Position numbers and translations under genes: made by a program. This document shows positions 47,316 through 57,560 of a stretch of 64,000 bases of DNA, in pieces. The notes under the pieces were generated by a model that made no database searches, was not told where the DNA came from, and saw only the letters and a program-made list of their open reading frames with translations. Origin of the DNA: Liolophura sinensis. Lineage: Eukaryota > Mollusca > Polyplacophora > Chitonida > Chitonidae. Every line of letters begins with the position of its first letter. Position 1 is the stretch's first letter. The stretch spans positions 30,158,628-30,222,627 of the forward strand of contig NC_088305.1 of assembly GCF_032854445.1 (NCBI RefSeq), given 5' to 3'.

Positions 47316-47335
47316 TTTTTTTCCGTGTGTTTCAG

Positions 47336-47704
47336 TGTGTGGTCTGTCTGCAGTCCCGGGCCACCATGCAGACTTACCCGTGCGGACATAAGGTCGTGTG
47401 CCGGAAGTGCTTCGTCAAGACCATCCAAGTAGCTGTTGCCCAACGTTGCCTTCCACTACGCTGTGTTATCTGTCGTGAAAAAGTCCTCAAGCTTCGGCAG
47501 ACGTCGGCACGGTCCAGCGGCGCAAGCTCCATGGCGTGTACGCCGACACGACCGGACAAGCAAGCCGCAACGCTAAACCTCTGCTCCATACCAAAGTCAC
47601 CCAGCAACAAAGTCTCGTTCTGCAAACGATTGCCAAGGATTCGCCCTCTTCAAGCCCTCACTCCGCAGATCGGATTGATGGAAGCCAAACCGGGTACCAA
47701 ATGA
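47336..47704 (+). CDS. RING-finger membrane protein, exon 3 (C3HC4 RING)
   Basis: It encodes residues 96-217 and the stop codon. The RING is complete: C96-x2-C99, 11 residues, C111-x-H113, C117-x2-C120, 17 residues, C138-x2-C141, the C3HC4 spacing that binds two zinc ions and recruits an E2 enzyme. The segment reads TYPCGHKVVCRKCF and LRCVICREKVLKL. The 76-residue tail is rich in S, T, P, K and R and looks disordered. The acceptor TTCCGTGTGTTTCAG gives phase 0, so TGT (C96) is the first codon. The role as E3 ligase is inferred from the domain. The first RING cysteine is the first residue after the intron, so the whole domain lies in one exon. Confidence 0.82.
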   Translation, partial: CVVCLQSRATMQTYPCGHKVVCRKCFVKTIQVAVAQRCLPLRCVICREKVLKLRQTSARSSGASSMACTPTRPDKQAATLNLCSIPKSPSNKVSFCKRLPRIRPLQALTPQIGLMEAKPGTK

Positions 47705-48600
47705 CTTCCGTATGCAAAACGTTCCATCAGGATTATGCATACAGGCACCTTTTTAGTGCTAAACTGCCTTTTTGCCAGGTTTTCCCGTACAAACTCTACA
47801 TGTATGTATAGCCTTGCTATAGAAAATACAAGTTGCATCAGCTAGCTTGGAAACTGAACAAGATGATAAGACAAGTTACCATCATAGACTCGTGTTTATT
47901 TCGGACTAACGTTTGTTCTGAGAAATAATACGCCCATATTAACTGTACGATTCATATTTTATTGTAAGAGTATGCTACAAATAAGGCACTCGTGTTGCCA
48001 TCCCTCAATCAGAGACATTGGTGTCCGTACAATGTGCTGTTATATATGTTTTCGTATAGGGGAGGAATCTTGGCTTGAATTGTAGATTTAAGTGTTTTTG
48101 TTTTTTATGGTATTTACGCAGAACGCCTGTGTCTAATGTTTCGTCATGCTATAATACCACTGCTCCGGGTCTTCCATGTAATTTCTTTACTTCCGTTAAA
48201 CATTCTAATATTTCGATCCAAATTCAGATTCTTACTCTAGATCTGATTTCTACGTTCAGCCTTGGTCGCACGTCACTTATACTCTACAAAACCAAGCGCT
48301 CGAGCCCGATGTCTCTTTATGGGCTGGTCAAGCGCTCTTGTATGGTGCAGCCATCAGTCACTGTGTTACGTCATGCCAACTCAAAATTCCTCGTCGACAG
48401 GAACATATCAATATTAATATTCCCGTGAGTGTCAGTTTAGATGCGATAAATCAGCCACATTCACCTTTCCGTTTTCACAGGTGCGACTTCAGTGGGATGT
48501 TACTGAATTGCTGCTATTGTATTGCTTTTCCTAATGCTTTCGATCAGTTTAGCGCACATGGTCTTGTCATATGTCATTGTCATGTTGCGAGAAATTAAAG
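47705..48600 (+). other. Putative 3'UTR of the RING gene
   Basis: No repeat is recognised here. The first plausible poly(A) signal I see is ATTAAA at 48594-48599, giving a 3'UTR of about 0.9 kb. No canonical AATAAA occurs earlier. The limit is a guess, and a 117-codon frame at 48075-48428 has no recognisable domain. Confidence 0.3.
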
Positions 48601-48870
48601 CTGGTCCATAACAATAACGGTACAAAGGAATTAGTCTGAACATAGGTGCCCGTGCTCGTTCAGTGGTAGCGGTACAAGTTAAGCTATTATAGCAGCTATC
48701 CTGTGTCATCATTCTTTCCTCAGGCTGAACTCTATAGATACTGAGTAAAACACAGTACTGTGGGAAACTGTGCTATATATATATATATATGCAAACGTCT
48801 CCCAAATAGACGCGTTTTTGTTGTTATGTAGGTGTTGTATAAAAAGTGTACCTTTAACACCGCACGGAGA

Positions 48871-48975
48871 ACAACGTAACGTACCCAAAACAATGCACCG
48901 AATCCTAAACAACGTACCGTACCCAAAAACAACGTACAGTACACGGAACAACGTTCCGTACCCAAAACAGTGGAC
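48871..48975 (+). repeat. Short degenerate tandem repeat, 19 bp unit
   Basis: ACAACGT(A/T)CCGTACCCAAA-like units start at 48871, 48909, 48929 and 48948, with a diverged unit between the first two. Preceded by a short TA microsatellite at 48774-48790. Confidence 0.7.
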
Positions 48976-49197
48976 TATACTCAGATCAATGCGTACCGGT
49001 ATTATATAGACACCCTATGTTCGAGTCTTACTGGAGTCAGTGTTTTGCACTGGTTTCGAGATATCGGTAGTTATTTCAGTGTCTGGTATTCAGTATATAT
49101 TGGTGTATTTCCTGACGGTGATGCTAGTCGTTTTTGAAACACTGGCTAGGCTACAATTTAAAAAAAAATGAGCCTTGTAGCCTTGTGATTGTAACAA

Positions 49198-49275
49198 ACT
49201 GGCTTGGTAGCTCAGTCGGTAGATCAGTGGCACTAGACACCGAAACTCGCAAGTTGGAGTTTCAGTCGAACAAGT
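49198..49275 (+). repeat. tRNA-like SINE head remnant
   Basis: CTGGCTTGGTAGCTCAGTCG followed by GTAGATCAGTGGCACTAGAC resembles a tRNA D-arm and anticodon region. The T-arm (GAGTTTCAGTCGAACA) is degraded and no acceptor stem forms. Probably a pseudo-tRNA or SINE head. Confidence 0.4.
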
Positions 49276-51196
49276 ATTTTAACTGGTCACGAGATAGTTG
49301 CTTCATCATCGGAAATTCAGTATATGTTAATGCATTGCTTACTGACGATAGCGTTACCCGTGTGTGTTGTGACAGAGTGATCGAGGTAACGATGTACGAA
49401 AACTGAAAGCCTTCAATGTCTTGTTCAGGGTTTTTGTTTCAGAAGAGAGCAGAATCGTCAACAATGTTTACGGCTATGTTGAAATGACAACGTATCTGTT
49501 GACCAACGGAGTGGCGATAAACGACACTGGATAACTGATAATGGTATTAGCCAAAGAAGCAGGAGTCTGCTTACGCGAATATTACTGTATGGAAGGAGCC
49601 CATGTTAGATCAGTGGCCGAACCGAGTTTGTCCATTATGCTGAACTGGACAGGCTTCCTGATTTCATTATTCTCAGCCGGTAAGTAAGTTCTTATTAAAG
49701 GTGAGAGTGCTTACACCAGGCTCACTAAAAATGGCGCGCTAATGGAAAGACTGTGCTATACACCGACTTGCTCGATAAGCAATCCATTTTCACGCAGCTG
49801 TCGGAATTTGCCGAACAGGTAAACTGTAAAAGAACAGTCATTTGTCATCCTCTTAGATACTGAAGGCTTAACATGTAAAAAGCAGACAGCCCAAAAAAAG
49901 GACAAGCCTGAAAGCGCTGAATTGTTTGCCCTTTACACATCATTTCAGATCTGGTATAAGAGGGCATGAACCAAACGTGAAATATTATGATGCGATGTCT
50001 GGAAGAATAGCGGTCTTCCGTGAAAAGTATTGACATTGTTGTATTTTTTGTTCAAAAGGTCAAATCCCAAACATAGTGCTGAGCAAATGAAGTGTCTGTA
50101 TATGCTTAACCAGTCCACAAACTTAACCAAATCAATATAGTGTACCAAAAGCAATCCAAATGAATATATTCTTGAAAAAAATACAACCGTTTATATTTGT
50201 CTCTATTCTATAGAAGTGTCCGACTCATCGCCATGTCATCGGCAAAGGGGAACTTGTAATAAAATGCTTGGTGTCCCCGGAAAGTCACCGAAAGTGTAGG
50301 TTGCTTGCTTTATCAGGGGTCTTGACTTAAGAATGCCTATAAAGTAAAGGCTATAAAAAGAGGACTGTCTTCATTGTTTTAATTCAGTTTAAATCTAGAA
50401 CTATTTACTTTAAGTAGGTGTCAAAGCAACCACACTTTAAACCAGACCATCATGTTTTGAATTTCATTCGAACAGCTTCTTCACATAAAAAGCGACTTTA
50501 GAATTTTAATTACAAGAGTTCACCGCAGGTTGGAAAGCAGTCACATATCAGAGTGTGCATTGTACACAGGCAGTTACAAAAGCTATGACACCGTTGTCTT
50601 AAATAAAATGTAGGGTTTTCTGAACAGTGAAGGACTACAGGACACAGGTGAAGAAAATCATCCATCCTGCGATGTTGTTTGTCACGGGGCCAGCAACGTG
50701 ACCGCCGTGAATTATCATTTGATAATATCGGATGTTACTGGGATCAGAAGCTACAGAATCTAAGCGTCTAAGATTTTCTTTTTCTTTCGTTCTTTTTTTT
50801 TAATCGCCATTGCTTTGAACAGTTTGGACGTTTCCTTATTGAAAAGGGGATAAGTTTAATGTCGCAGTCTTTAGTTAGATGTTTCAGCTACTCATTATTG
50901 TTTTATGAACTTTCTAATTGTTTAAAGAAGCCTTTGGATCCCAATACCTGCTGTTCAAGATGAAGACAGGGTGACCCCCGGTTAAAAGTCGAATTAAGGA
51001 ATATATTTGATATAAATTAATACCAAATATACATCAACTGGCGCCACTGTTGCCATTCGACACTTTATTATACCATTTTATTCGAAAAAAAGGTGTATTA
51101 GCTTAATTCCAAAGCTCTTTGCATGATCCAAAGACGGCAATATGTTTGGATACTTCCTGGCCTCCTGTCTGTTACCTGTAAGAGACAGGAATGGCT

Positions 51197-51226
51197 AAGT
51201 ACGGCGTTAAACCCCAAGCATACATC
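51197..51226 (+). mobile_element. SINE 3' tail with shared domain
   Basis: GGCTAAGTACGGCGTTAAAC then CCCAAGCATACAT. The AAGTACGGCGTTAAAC core is the 3' domain of SINE1 and SINE2 with a different tail (CCCCAAGCATAC). The same tail stands at 55811-55830 before an ATAC microsatellite. No body is recognisable upstream. Confidence 0.55.
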
Positions 51227-52794
51227 CTGTAAGAGGCATAATGTATGTTTATCACCGTACGTGTGGAATAGAATAACGAGACAGACGTTGACTACCACAG
51301 TTTTCGAATGCAACTTGCACATCTAAATGGTCTCTTCGTGTGCATTGCGCGTGCGGATAATTCAACTCAGCTTGCACATTTAATGGCTGTCGTCAAAAGT
51401 TGCGAATGTAGTTTTAAATGTGCCTTGTCCTAAAGATAAATTTCATTCAAAACATGGCAAATAATTCAAATAGATGCGTATTTTTGTTGAAGTATTGTTA
51501 TATAGATTCTCACCAAATAGCAGTGTGTAATCCAATACCGTTCGCGCTGTTCTTCAAGAAGGCACAATGTAGGGGACATCACTCGTTTTCCTGAAAATTA
51601 CCGATGAAAACCGATCGGTCAGACATGTGCCCGTGGTGAGAGGTTATACATGAGAACACACTACATTATTTCGGCAGCCTTGTAACCTGACGATCATGCC
51701 AATCGAGATTTTTGACAACGTAATCTCTCCACCCTTATGCCTAATGGTGAATTTACGCTTGGGTGCAACATAAAGACGTCAGTATTAACAATATATATTT
51801 CATGGTGTCCTACACCTGATTGGTAACCATATTTGACAGGTGGCTTTAAGGGCGGTAACTCTTGCTATAGTCAGGTTAACGGACATACGCCGTTCCGCCC
51901 TTATTTAGGAGTAATGTGAATAAATAACCACAAGCGTTCTCGGAGGATTGCAGTAATCGCAATGAATTATTACGATTACTCTAAGAAACCGCCCACAACT
52001 AAGGGCAGCAAGATGACCCCCAGAAAGAGATACATTTCAAATCAGTAACTCTGTTTCGCAATTTAATCTATTTCGAATTAATCTTTAGCATTATAGTTTA
52101 TCGTGATTTGTTATATTCGTGCAAATGTGTGTAGTAGCCATTGTCACCCCATGCGCTAAAAAGGCGATGGGTTTGCTTCAGAAGAGACAGGCAGTTCTAT
52201 AAGTCTGTCTCTGGGCGCGTGGGAGGGTGCTTGGCTCGGATTTTTCTCATCCTATGTTTAAACAGGATAACGTTTACTTACAAAGAAAGGGCGATATATT
52301 CGTGGAAATCTGTAATCTAAAGATATTAGAGTTAAAATGTTGGTGTAGAACTCATGTACCAATCCATGCACAAATGCCATAATTACATACCAATGTGTCC
52401 CTTGGAGTTATATATATATGGCCCAAATAATGGTCCTCCAAAGACGATAATATGAACTGAATTATACATATACAGACATATGTAGACAAATGTCATTCTG
52501 TGTTCATGTATAGAATTTATGACTGTGCAATAAACTAATGTTCAATCCAGTGCTTCATTTGTTATGTTTTTGGTAGTTATCGTGTTTTTACCGGGTTGTT
52601 CCCTGTGTAAGTGTGTGGTTGTGGGAAGAGGAATTACTTTTTAATGTTACACATGCGCAAGTCACAAAAGTGAAGGAGCACTGACTGGGTTGTCACGCAG
52701 ACGTTTTAGGCTGTTGATACACTATAAAATTTTGCACTGGTAGTTTGCACCTATGACGTGTTTGTTTTAACGAGTCGCCTATATTCAGCTGACC

Positions 52795-52910
52795 GGTCCC
52801 GATAGCCCAGTTGGTAGAGCGACCGCTTCTGGGGTTGTAACTTCCTCGTTTGGCGTTCAGCATTAAGGGAATAGGGCAACGAGTGGTTGACCCGTATCAG
52901 CGTAATGATT
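52795..52910 (+). mobile_element. SINE2 copy, internally deleted
   Basis: GGTCCCGATAGCCCAGTTGG and TAGAGCGACCGCTTCTGGG (A-box region) pass directly into GTTGTAACTTCCTCGTTTGG, GTTCAGCATTAAGGGAATAG and GTTGACCCGTATCAGCGTAA. Compared with the full copy at 2351-2710, the B-box region and the following spacer are deleted and the element stops after GTAATG, without the 3' domain. Confidence 0.8.
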
Positions 52911-53964
52911 CGGGCACAAGCACCGTAAACTGCACAAGCACCGTATTGACGGCAAACGGTCATAATTATTCAAAAACAAGTGGCATGCTGGGGAATGAGG
53001 TGGGGGTGAGGGGGTTAATGTTTTGAATGACAGTGACACCAGTTACCTAAGCTCCAATCCATTTTAACCAATGGATAATATGTTATATCTTGTGGTATAA
53101 AATATAACGGCTAACGGGGGTGGGTAGTGGGTGGGTGTGTGTGGCTTGCAGTTGACCACATCAATAGTAAGGAAAATCAAAGCGCATGTCTGGTCTTAAA
53201 TGTCAGCATGCCGCTCAAGTGAAGTGTTCGCTGAGATACGTATATCCACATACCGGCTACGTCTATTTTTCAAACAAAGCAGTTTTTAAAGTGTCGATGG
53301 TGTCCTCCAATTTCTGCGTAGTTTCTTCCGTCAATAAACCGATTTCTGGACACGGGTCCTTAAATTCCATGCATTGTACACCTACCTTAGCCGTCTGTCG
53401 GGAATTTCGAGGAAAGCGTTGGAAGATGCCGTCAGTCACCGAATCTATCAACTGCCTACAACTTTGCGGCAACGAACCCCTGAGATATGTCAGAACTGCT
53501 TTGTGACAACTCCAATTATGGCTTGCAATTGTTCCCCATTTCAGTAAGTGGTGCTGTTACAATTCTTATTGAAATTATTATTTTACCAAATAATTGTTTT
53601 AATAACAGCAATTTATTTCAGTTGGAGTTGCCACACTGCTTGAGGTGAACTGGAAGCTGTCATGTTAAAATGATCGACAAAAACAAGGACCACAACGACA
53701 ACAACAGAAGCCTTTGGTCGCTTGAGCGCCGAGGGATTTGATTGGACACTCCAGTTCATTTGGAGCAGCGAGTGAAGGCGCTGTGGTTATTTATGTGGTT
53801 TGTCAGTGAAATTCCCCAAGAGATTGCACATAATGCTGAGGCGTGTAGATTTGGGGCCAAAGTTGCATAAACCCATTAACCTGAACGATGACTAAATGGA
53901 AAAGCAACAGCCCGATAGTACAACAACACAATTATCTGTTCGCGCTATGCATTGTGGGATAAAT

Positions 53965-54242
53965 TGATAACAACATGCTTTGCTGATTACAACATGGTTT
54001 ACTGATTACAACATGGTTTACTGATTACAACATGGTTTACTGATTACAACATGGTTTACTGATTACAACATGCTTTGCTAATTACAACATAGTTTACTGA
54101 TTACAACATGGTTTACTGATTACAATATGCTTTACCTATTACAACATGGTTTACCGATTACAACATGGTTTACTGGTTACAATATGGTTTACTGATTACA
54201 ACATGCTTTTCTGATTGCAACATGCTTTATTGGTCACAACCT
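53965..54242 (+). repeat. Minisatellite, 19 bp unit, about 14 copies
   Basis: Units read TGATTACAACATGGTTTAC. Variants ATGCTTTGC, AATATGC and TGGTTACAA increase toward the 3' end. It directly precedes an R3 copy. Confidence 0.93.
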
Positions 54243-54540
54243 GCTAACTGAGATAAACTGACAAGAGGCCGTGTTTCACCGACGGCGTGTGACTATTTTC
54301 CAGCTATCACACTGTCGTCACTGATCTGGTTTTACTGTCTATGCTGTGGCCATATTTCACATGTTACGTGTGACTATTTGCCAGCTGTCACACTGTCGTC
54401 GCTGTTCTGGTTTTACCGTGTTTCACCCCTTACCTGTGACCATTTACCAGCTATGACACTGTCGTCGCTGTTCTGATTTCTAATCCCTATACTGCACGTC
54501 TTTAATTATATTGAATCATGGCACATTGTTGACGTCTAAG
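54243..54540 (+). repeat. Dispersed repeat R3 copy
   Basis: GAGATAAACTGACAAGAGGC, GTGTTTCACCGACGGCGTGT, CCAGCTATCACACTGTCGTC, then two further partial repeats of the same 3' segment (ATTTCACATGTTACGTGTGA; TTTCACCCCTTACCTGTGAC). As at 22.3 kb, the 3' part of R3 has undergone tandem repetition. Confidence 0.65.
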
Positions 54541-55011
54541 AAATTTCTTTGCCATTTTGGGTATATAATCATGATGCCATTAGAAGCTCCAAGAGATTGA
54601 CGTATTGTTTGGTTATCTTTCACTTGAACATCCTACCATTTTTACTCTTTAAACCAAGGATTTATATCGGATCTAACCAGTTTAGCTAACTTGGAAGACG
54701 ACCTTGAGAGAGGATAGAAAAAACTACAAATTCGGATCCAGGGCTCTGATTGTTTTGTCTTGGTGACGTTAGTTTCGTGTGGACGATTCTACAGTTTTAC
54801 CTGTGTTGAAGACTGTTTGTGATCAGGGCGCAGTGGGTACACTTATACGGTGTGCATATCTATACGTCTGACAGTAAGTCCCCAAAACTAAACGGTTTAT
54901 CCCAAGCAATCCAGTTTTATCAACTCTTAAAAGTGACTGCTAACGTTTAAGTGGAAAATTCTACATTATACAGTGAAAAATTAATCCGTTAATTTTAACA
55001 GAAAGTCTGCC

Positions 55012-55186
55012 GTCTGAGTGATGCTAGAATGTATTCTGTTATCATGACATAATACTGTAGTGTATTTAACATAATGTCCTGTTAGTCTAATAGAATCTTT
55101 ATATAGAATTAATAGATTATGTCGATGTGTTGCATTTAACAAAATAATCTAAACAATAGGAGAATACAATCTAGCATCACTCAGAC
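55012..55186. mobile_element. MITE with 26 bp terminal inverted repeats
   Basis: Left arm 55012-55037 and right arm 55161-55186 are reverse complements with one mismatch (common core GTCTGAGTGATGCTAGA and TGTATTCT). The 175 bp unit is AT-rich and non-coding, consistent with a non-autonomous DNA transposon. AACAG flanks both sides (about 54997 and 55187), a possible short target duplication if the true termini lie slightly outside the arms. Confidence 0.65.
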
Positions 55187-55204
55187 AACAGGCCGTGTGT
55201 TAAA

Positions 55205-55266
55205 ATTAATTCTTAACAACATATTAATTTTGTGAGTGTAGTGATAAATAGCAATCAAATAGTGTA
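55205..55266 (+). repeat. Perfect 62 bp direct repeat, copy 1
   Basis: Every base of 55205-55266 is identical to 55751-55812 (it begins ATTAATTCTTAACAACATAT and ends ATCAAATAGTGTA). It lies just outside the MITE. Flanking sequence shows no such identity. Confidence 0.92.
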
Positions 55267-55569
55267 CCGTATTCGGTACATATACTGTCATTGTCTTCTT
55301 CTCAAAGCAAAGAAAACTGACGAAATGGAAGACATATGGAGCACAGTTGAAAGATAAAAAATACATAAATGAATTTTACTAGGTTGCAAAAATTCTATGG
55401 ACCCTGTGTAATAGCCTTTTATATCACACATATTTCACGTTAGTGTTTTCTTTGCCTTTAATACAATTGCGTAAAACTTTGGAATAAACTGGCTTCCACT
55501 TTTCCCAGGATAATATTCGACACTTTAACGATAACTTATAATGGCTTCTGTCGCCTAATGGCTAGCGCC

Positions 55570-55750
55570 AGGAAAGAGGACTGGTTGGGCTAGTGTCAAT
55601 ATAATGTAACATATTTGGTGTCTTCGGCATGCCAATTTAGCGGCGGCAGATCTTTGGAGGAGTGTACTCGCCCAGCCACAAGAAGACACAATGCATGAAC
55701 ACATACCTAAAGACTCCTGGTTGTCATGTGATTGAAAAATTGTAAGTACG
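55570..55750 (+). repeat. Dispersed repeat D, copy 2
   Basis: GGACTGGTTGGGCTAGTGTC, AATATAATGTAACAT, GGTGTCTTCGGCATG, CACAAGAAGACAC and GTGATTGAAAAATTG, in the order seen at 5560-5735. Substantially diverged. Confidence 0.45.
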
Positions 55751-55812
55751 ATTAATTCTTAACAACATATTAATTTTGTGAGTGTAGTGATAAATAGCAA
55801 TCAAATAGTGTA
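55751..55812 (+). repeat. Perfect 62 bp direct repeat, copy 2
   Basis: Identical partner of 55205-55266. It is followed immediately by AAACCCCAAGCATACATAC, a SINE-type tail. Confidence 0.92.
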
Positions 55813-55870
55813 AAACCCCAAGCATACATACATACATACACACACCCATACACACATACATACTTACATA
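55811..55870 (+). repeat. SINE-type tail and (ATAC)n microsatellite
   Basis: TAAAACCCCAAGCATACATA followed by ATAC, ACACACCC and ATACATAC repeats. The first part matches the tail at 51210-51226. A SINE1 copy is inserted into the microsatellite, which resumes at about 55993 (CATATGCATACATACATGC). Confidence 0.75.
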
Positions 55871-55992
55871 CATTTATTTATTTGATTGGTGTTTTAAGAA
55901 TAGTTCACTTATACGACGGCGGCCAGCATTGGTTGCTGGAAGACCTTCCCACGTACGGCCGGAGAGGAAGCCAGCATAAGCTGGACTTGAAC
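55871..55992 (-). mobile_element. SINE1, twice internally deleted, inside (ATAC)n
   Basis: Tail TTTATTTATTTGATTGGTG, then TTTTAAGAATAGTTCACTTA (the ACGCCGTACTC block lost), ACGACGGCGGCCAGCATT joined directly to GGTTGCTGGAAGACC (the stem region lost), then CCCACGTACGGCCGGAGAGG and GCTGGACTTGAACGC. The copy ends before the outer head. Confidence 0.85.
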
Positions 55993-56472
55993 GCATATGC
56001 ATACATACATGCATACCGATAACTTTTGAATCTCATTCAACTAGAGGTGGGTTAATTATATATTTCTTGGAATCTTAAAAAAATAGGGCTAAATCGTTGG
56101 TTTAAGCTTCACTGACGTCAATTTGGCATTGTAAACCGATAGATGTATTTATAAGCCGGTAGGAGGAAGGCTATTAAAATCTCGTAGTTTTACGTCATCC
56201 GAATCAGAGACAAACAAGACTTGTGTTCCTTGAATTATAATGTTATTACAGCCTGTAGTCAAAGAACACTTTCTTTGATAATCTTTCTTTAGTGTAACTC
56301 TTGAACAGGAGCATTGACGGTCTACATGTAGGTATTGGAGAATTGGAGACAGGCAAAATTCTTGCTGATGTTCGCTGTCAATTATTGATTAAACAAATAT
56401 ATAACCCCAAAACAGGACAGATGTACATATGACGTTCTTGATAAAGTTAACTTGTCATATTATAAATCAAGA

Positions 56473-56733
56473 GGGAGGTCTCCGTGGCTGAAGGGGTTAG
56501 CACGCCAGGACGGTGACTATCTAGCCTCCCATCAATGCGGTCGCTGCGAGTTCAACTCCTGACCGTGCTGGTTTCCTCTCCGTGGGAATTTCTGGAGGGT
56601 CTTCAGGAACCTGCAGATGGTCGTGGGTTTTCCTCCCTCTCTGCCCGGTTTCCTGCCTCCATAATGCTGGCCGCCGTCGTATAAGTGAAATATTCTTGAG
56701 TGCGGCGTAAAACACCAATTAAATAAATAAATA
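56473..56733 (+). mobile_element. SINE1, full length, variant head
   Basis: GAGGTCTCCGTGGCTGAAGG and GGTTAGCACGCC, then CAATGCGGTCGCTGCGAGTT with CAACTCC (B-box-like), GTGCTGGTTTCCTCTCC, CTGCAGATGGTCGTGGG, TAATGCTGGCCGCCGTCGTA, GCGGCGTAAAACACCAATTA and AAATAAATAAATA. The A-box region differs from the 7125 and 60526 copies (GGCTGAAGGGGTTAGC instead of GGCTCAGTTGGTTAGC), so it may represent a sub-family. Confidence 0.9.
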
Positions 56734-56949
56734 CAAGTTCTGGGCATGAACACAAACCTTTATTCAGCATAAAATATGCAGATTAACATCACACTCTGGC
56801 ATATTTTACCCCTACGTGCTCTCCGGTTTATTTTACTTACAAAATATATACAAAAGGGTCGTTTTGCTCATAAAAGACAGGCACAAACTCATCTTGCTTT
56901 GTTATCCGCACATTGTACATAGAAGCCAATGGCGCCCTGTGCAGAAGTA

Positions 56950-57117
56950 AGACAAACAAGGTTTCGCTGGCCTATGTTACTTGCAAAAGTTAGACAAACA
57001 CTGTATCGGGAACCTATTTTACTGGCGTTAGTTGGACAAACACTTTACCGCTGACCTATTTTACTAGCAGAAGTTAGACAAACACCGTATAGTTGACCTA
57101 CTTTACCGCCACTAGGT
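56950..57117 (+). repeat. Short minisatellite, 42 bp unit, 4 copies
   Basis: Four consecutive 42 bp units begin AGACAAACA or GGACAAACA and contain ACCTATTTTACT-like and GCAGAAGTT-like blocks. Diverged, hence old. Confidence 0.75.
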
Positions 57118-57560
57118 AGAATCATTTCAACTCGCGTAGTGCAAGCAGGGATAGACTACATCTGTTCCTTTTACAGTTAACATTGCTTCACTTGAATGTC
57201 AAAGACTGCAATAATAACATAAACAAGTTAATTTGTGGAAATGTTCTATTCCAATTTTCTAATTTGTACAAAGAAATTTATGAGTCAACATTCTGAGCTG
57301 GTGAAAGCTTACACACACGCTGTAAGCTGGATCCTCATCAAACATTGAGGAAAGTCTCTGATTTATACTTACAGCCATGCTATGGTTTAAGCTGCCCTAC
57401 CTCCCCCAAAACGGCGTAGTGTATAGGGTTACCTTGAGACTAGAGAACAGACCTGTAAAGTACGCAATTGTCACAACACCCCCAACAACATACACACGAC
57501 GTCAGTATACTCTGATTGGCTCTCTACGGCATCACTTGCACACAGACGATTTCCGGTACA

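Larger units (their letters stand above)
42184..47335 (+). other. Intron 2 of the RING gene (5.15 kb)
   Basis: It runs from GTTAGG to the TTCCGTGTGTTTCAG acceptor. It contains a young SINE1, the GTAAGT cluster, repeat C copy 2, a C-rich tract, a candidate minus-strand exon and a TCAA/TGAA microsatellite that ends about 20 bp before the acceptor. Confidence 0.6.
49020..52550. other. No recognisable gene
   Basis: Apart from a tRNA-like remnant at 49198-49275 and a short SINE tail at 51197-51226, this 3.5 kb holds no exon, repeat array or RNA gene I can recognise. Confidence 0.4.
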
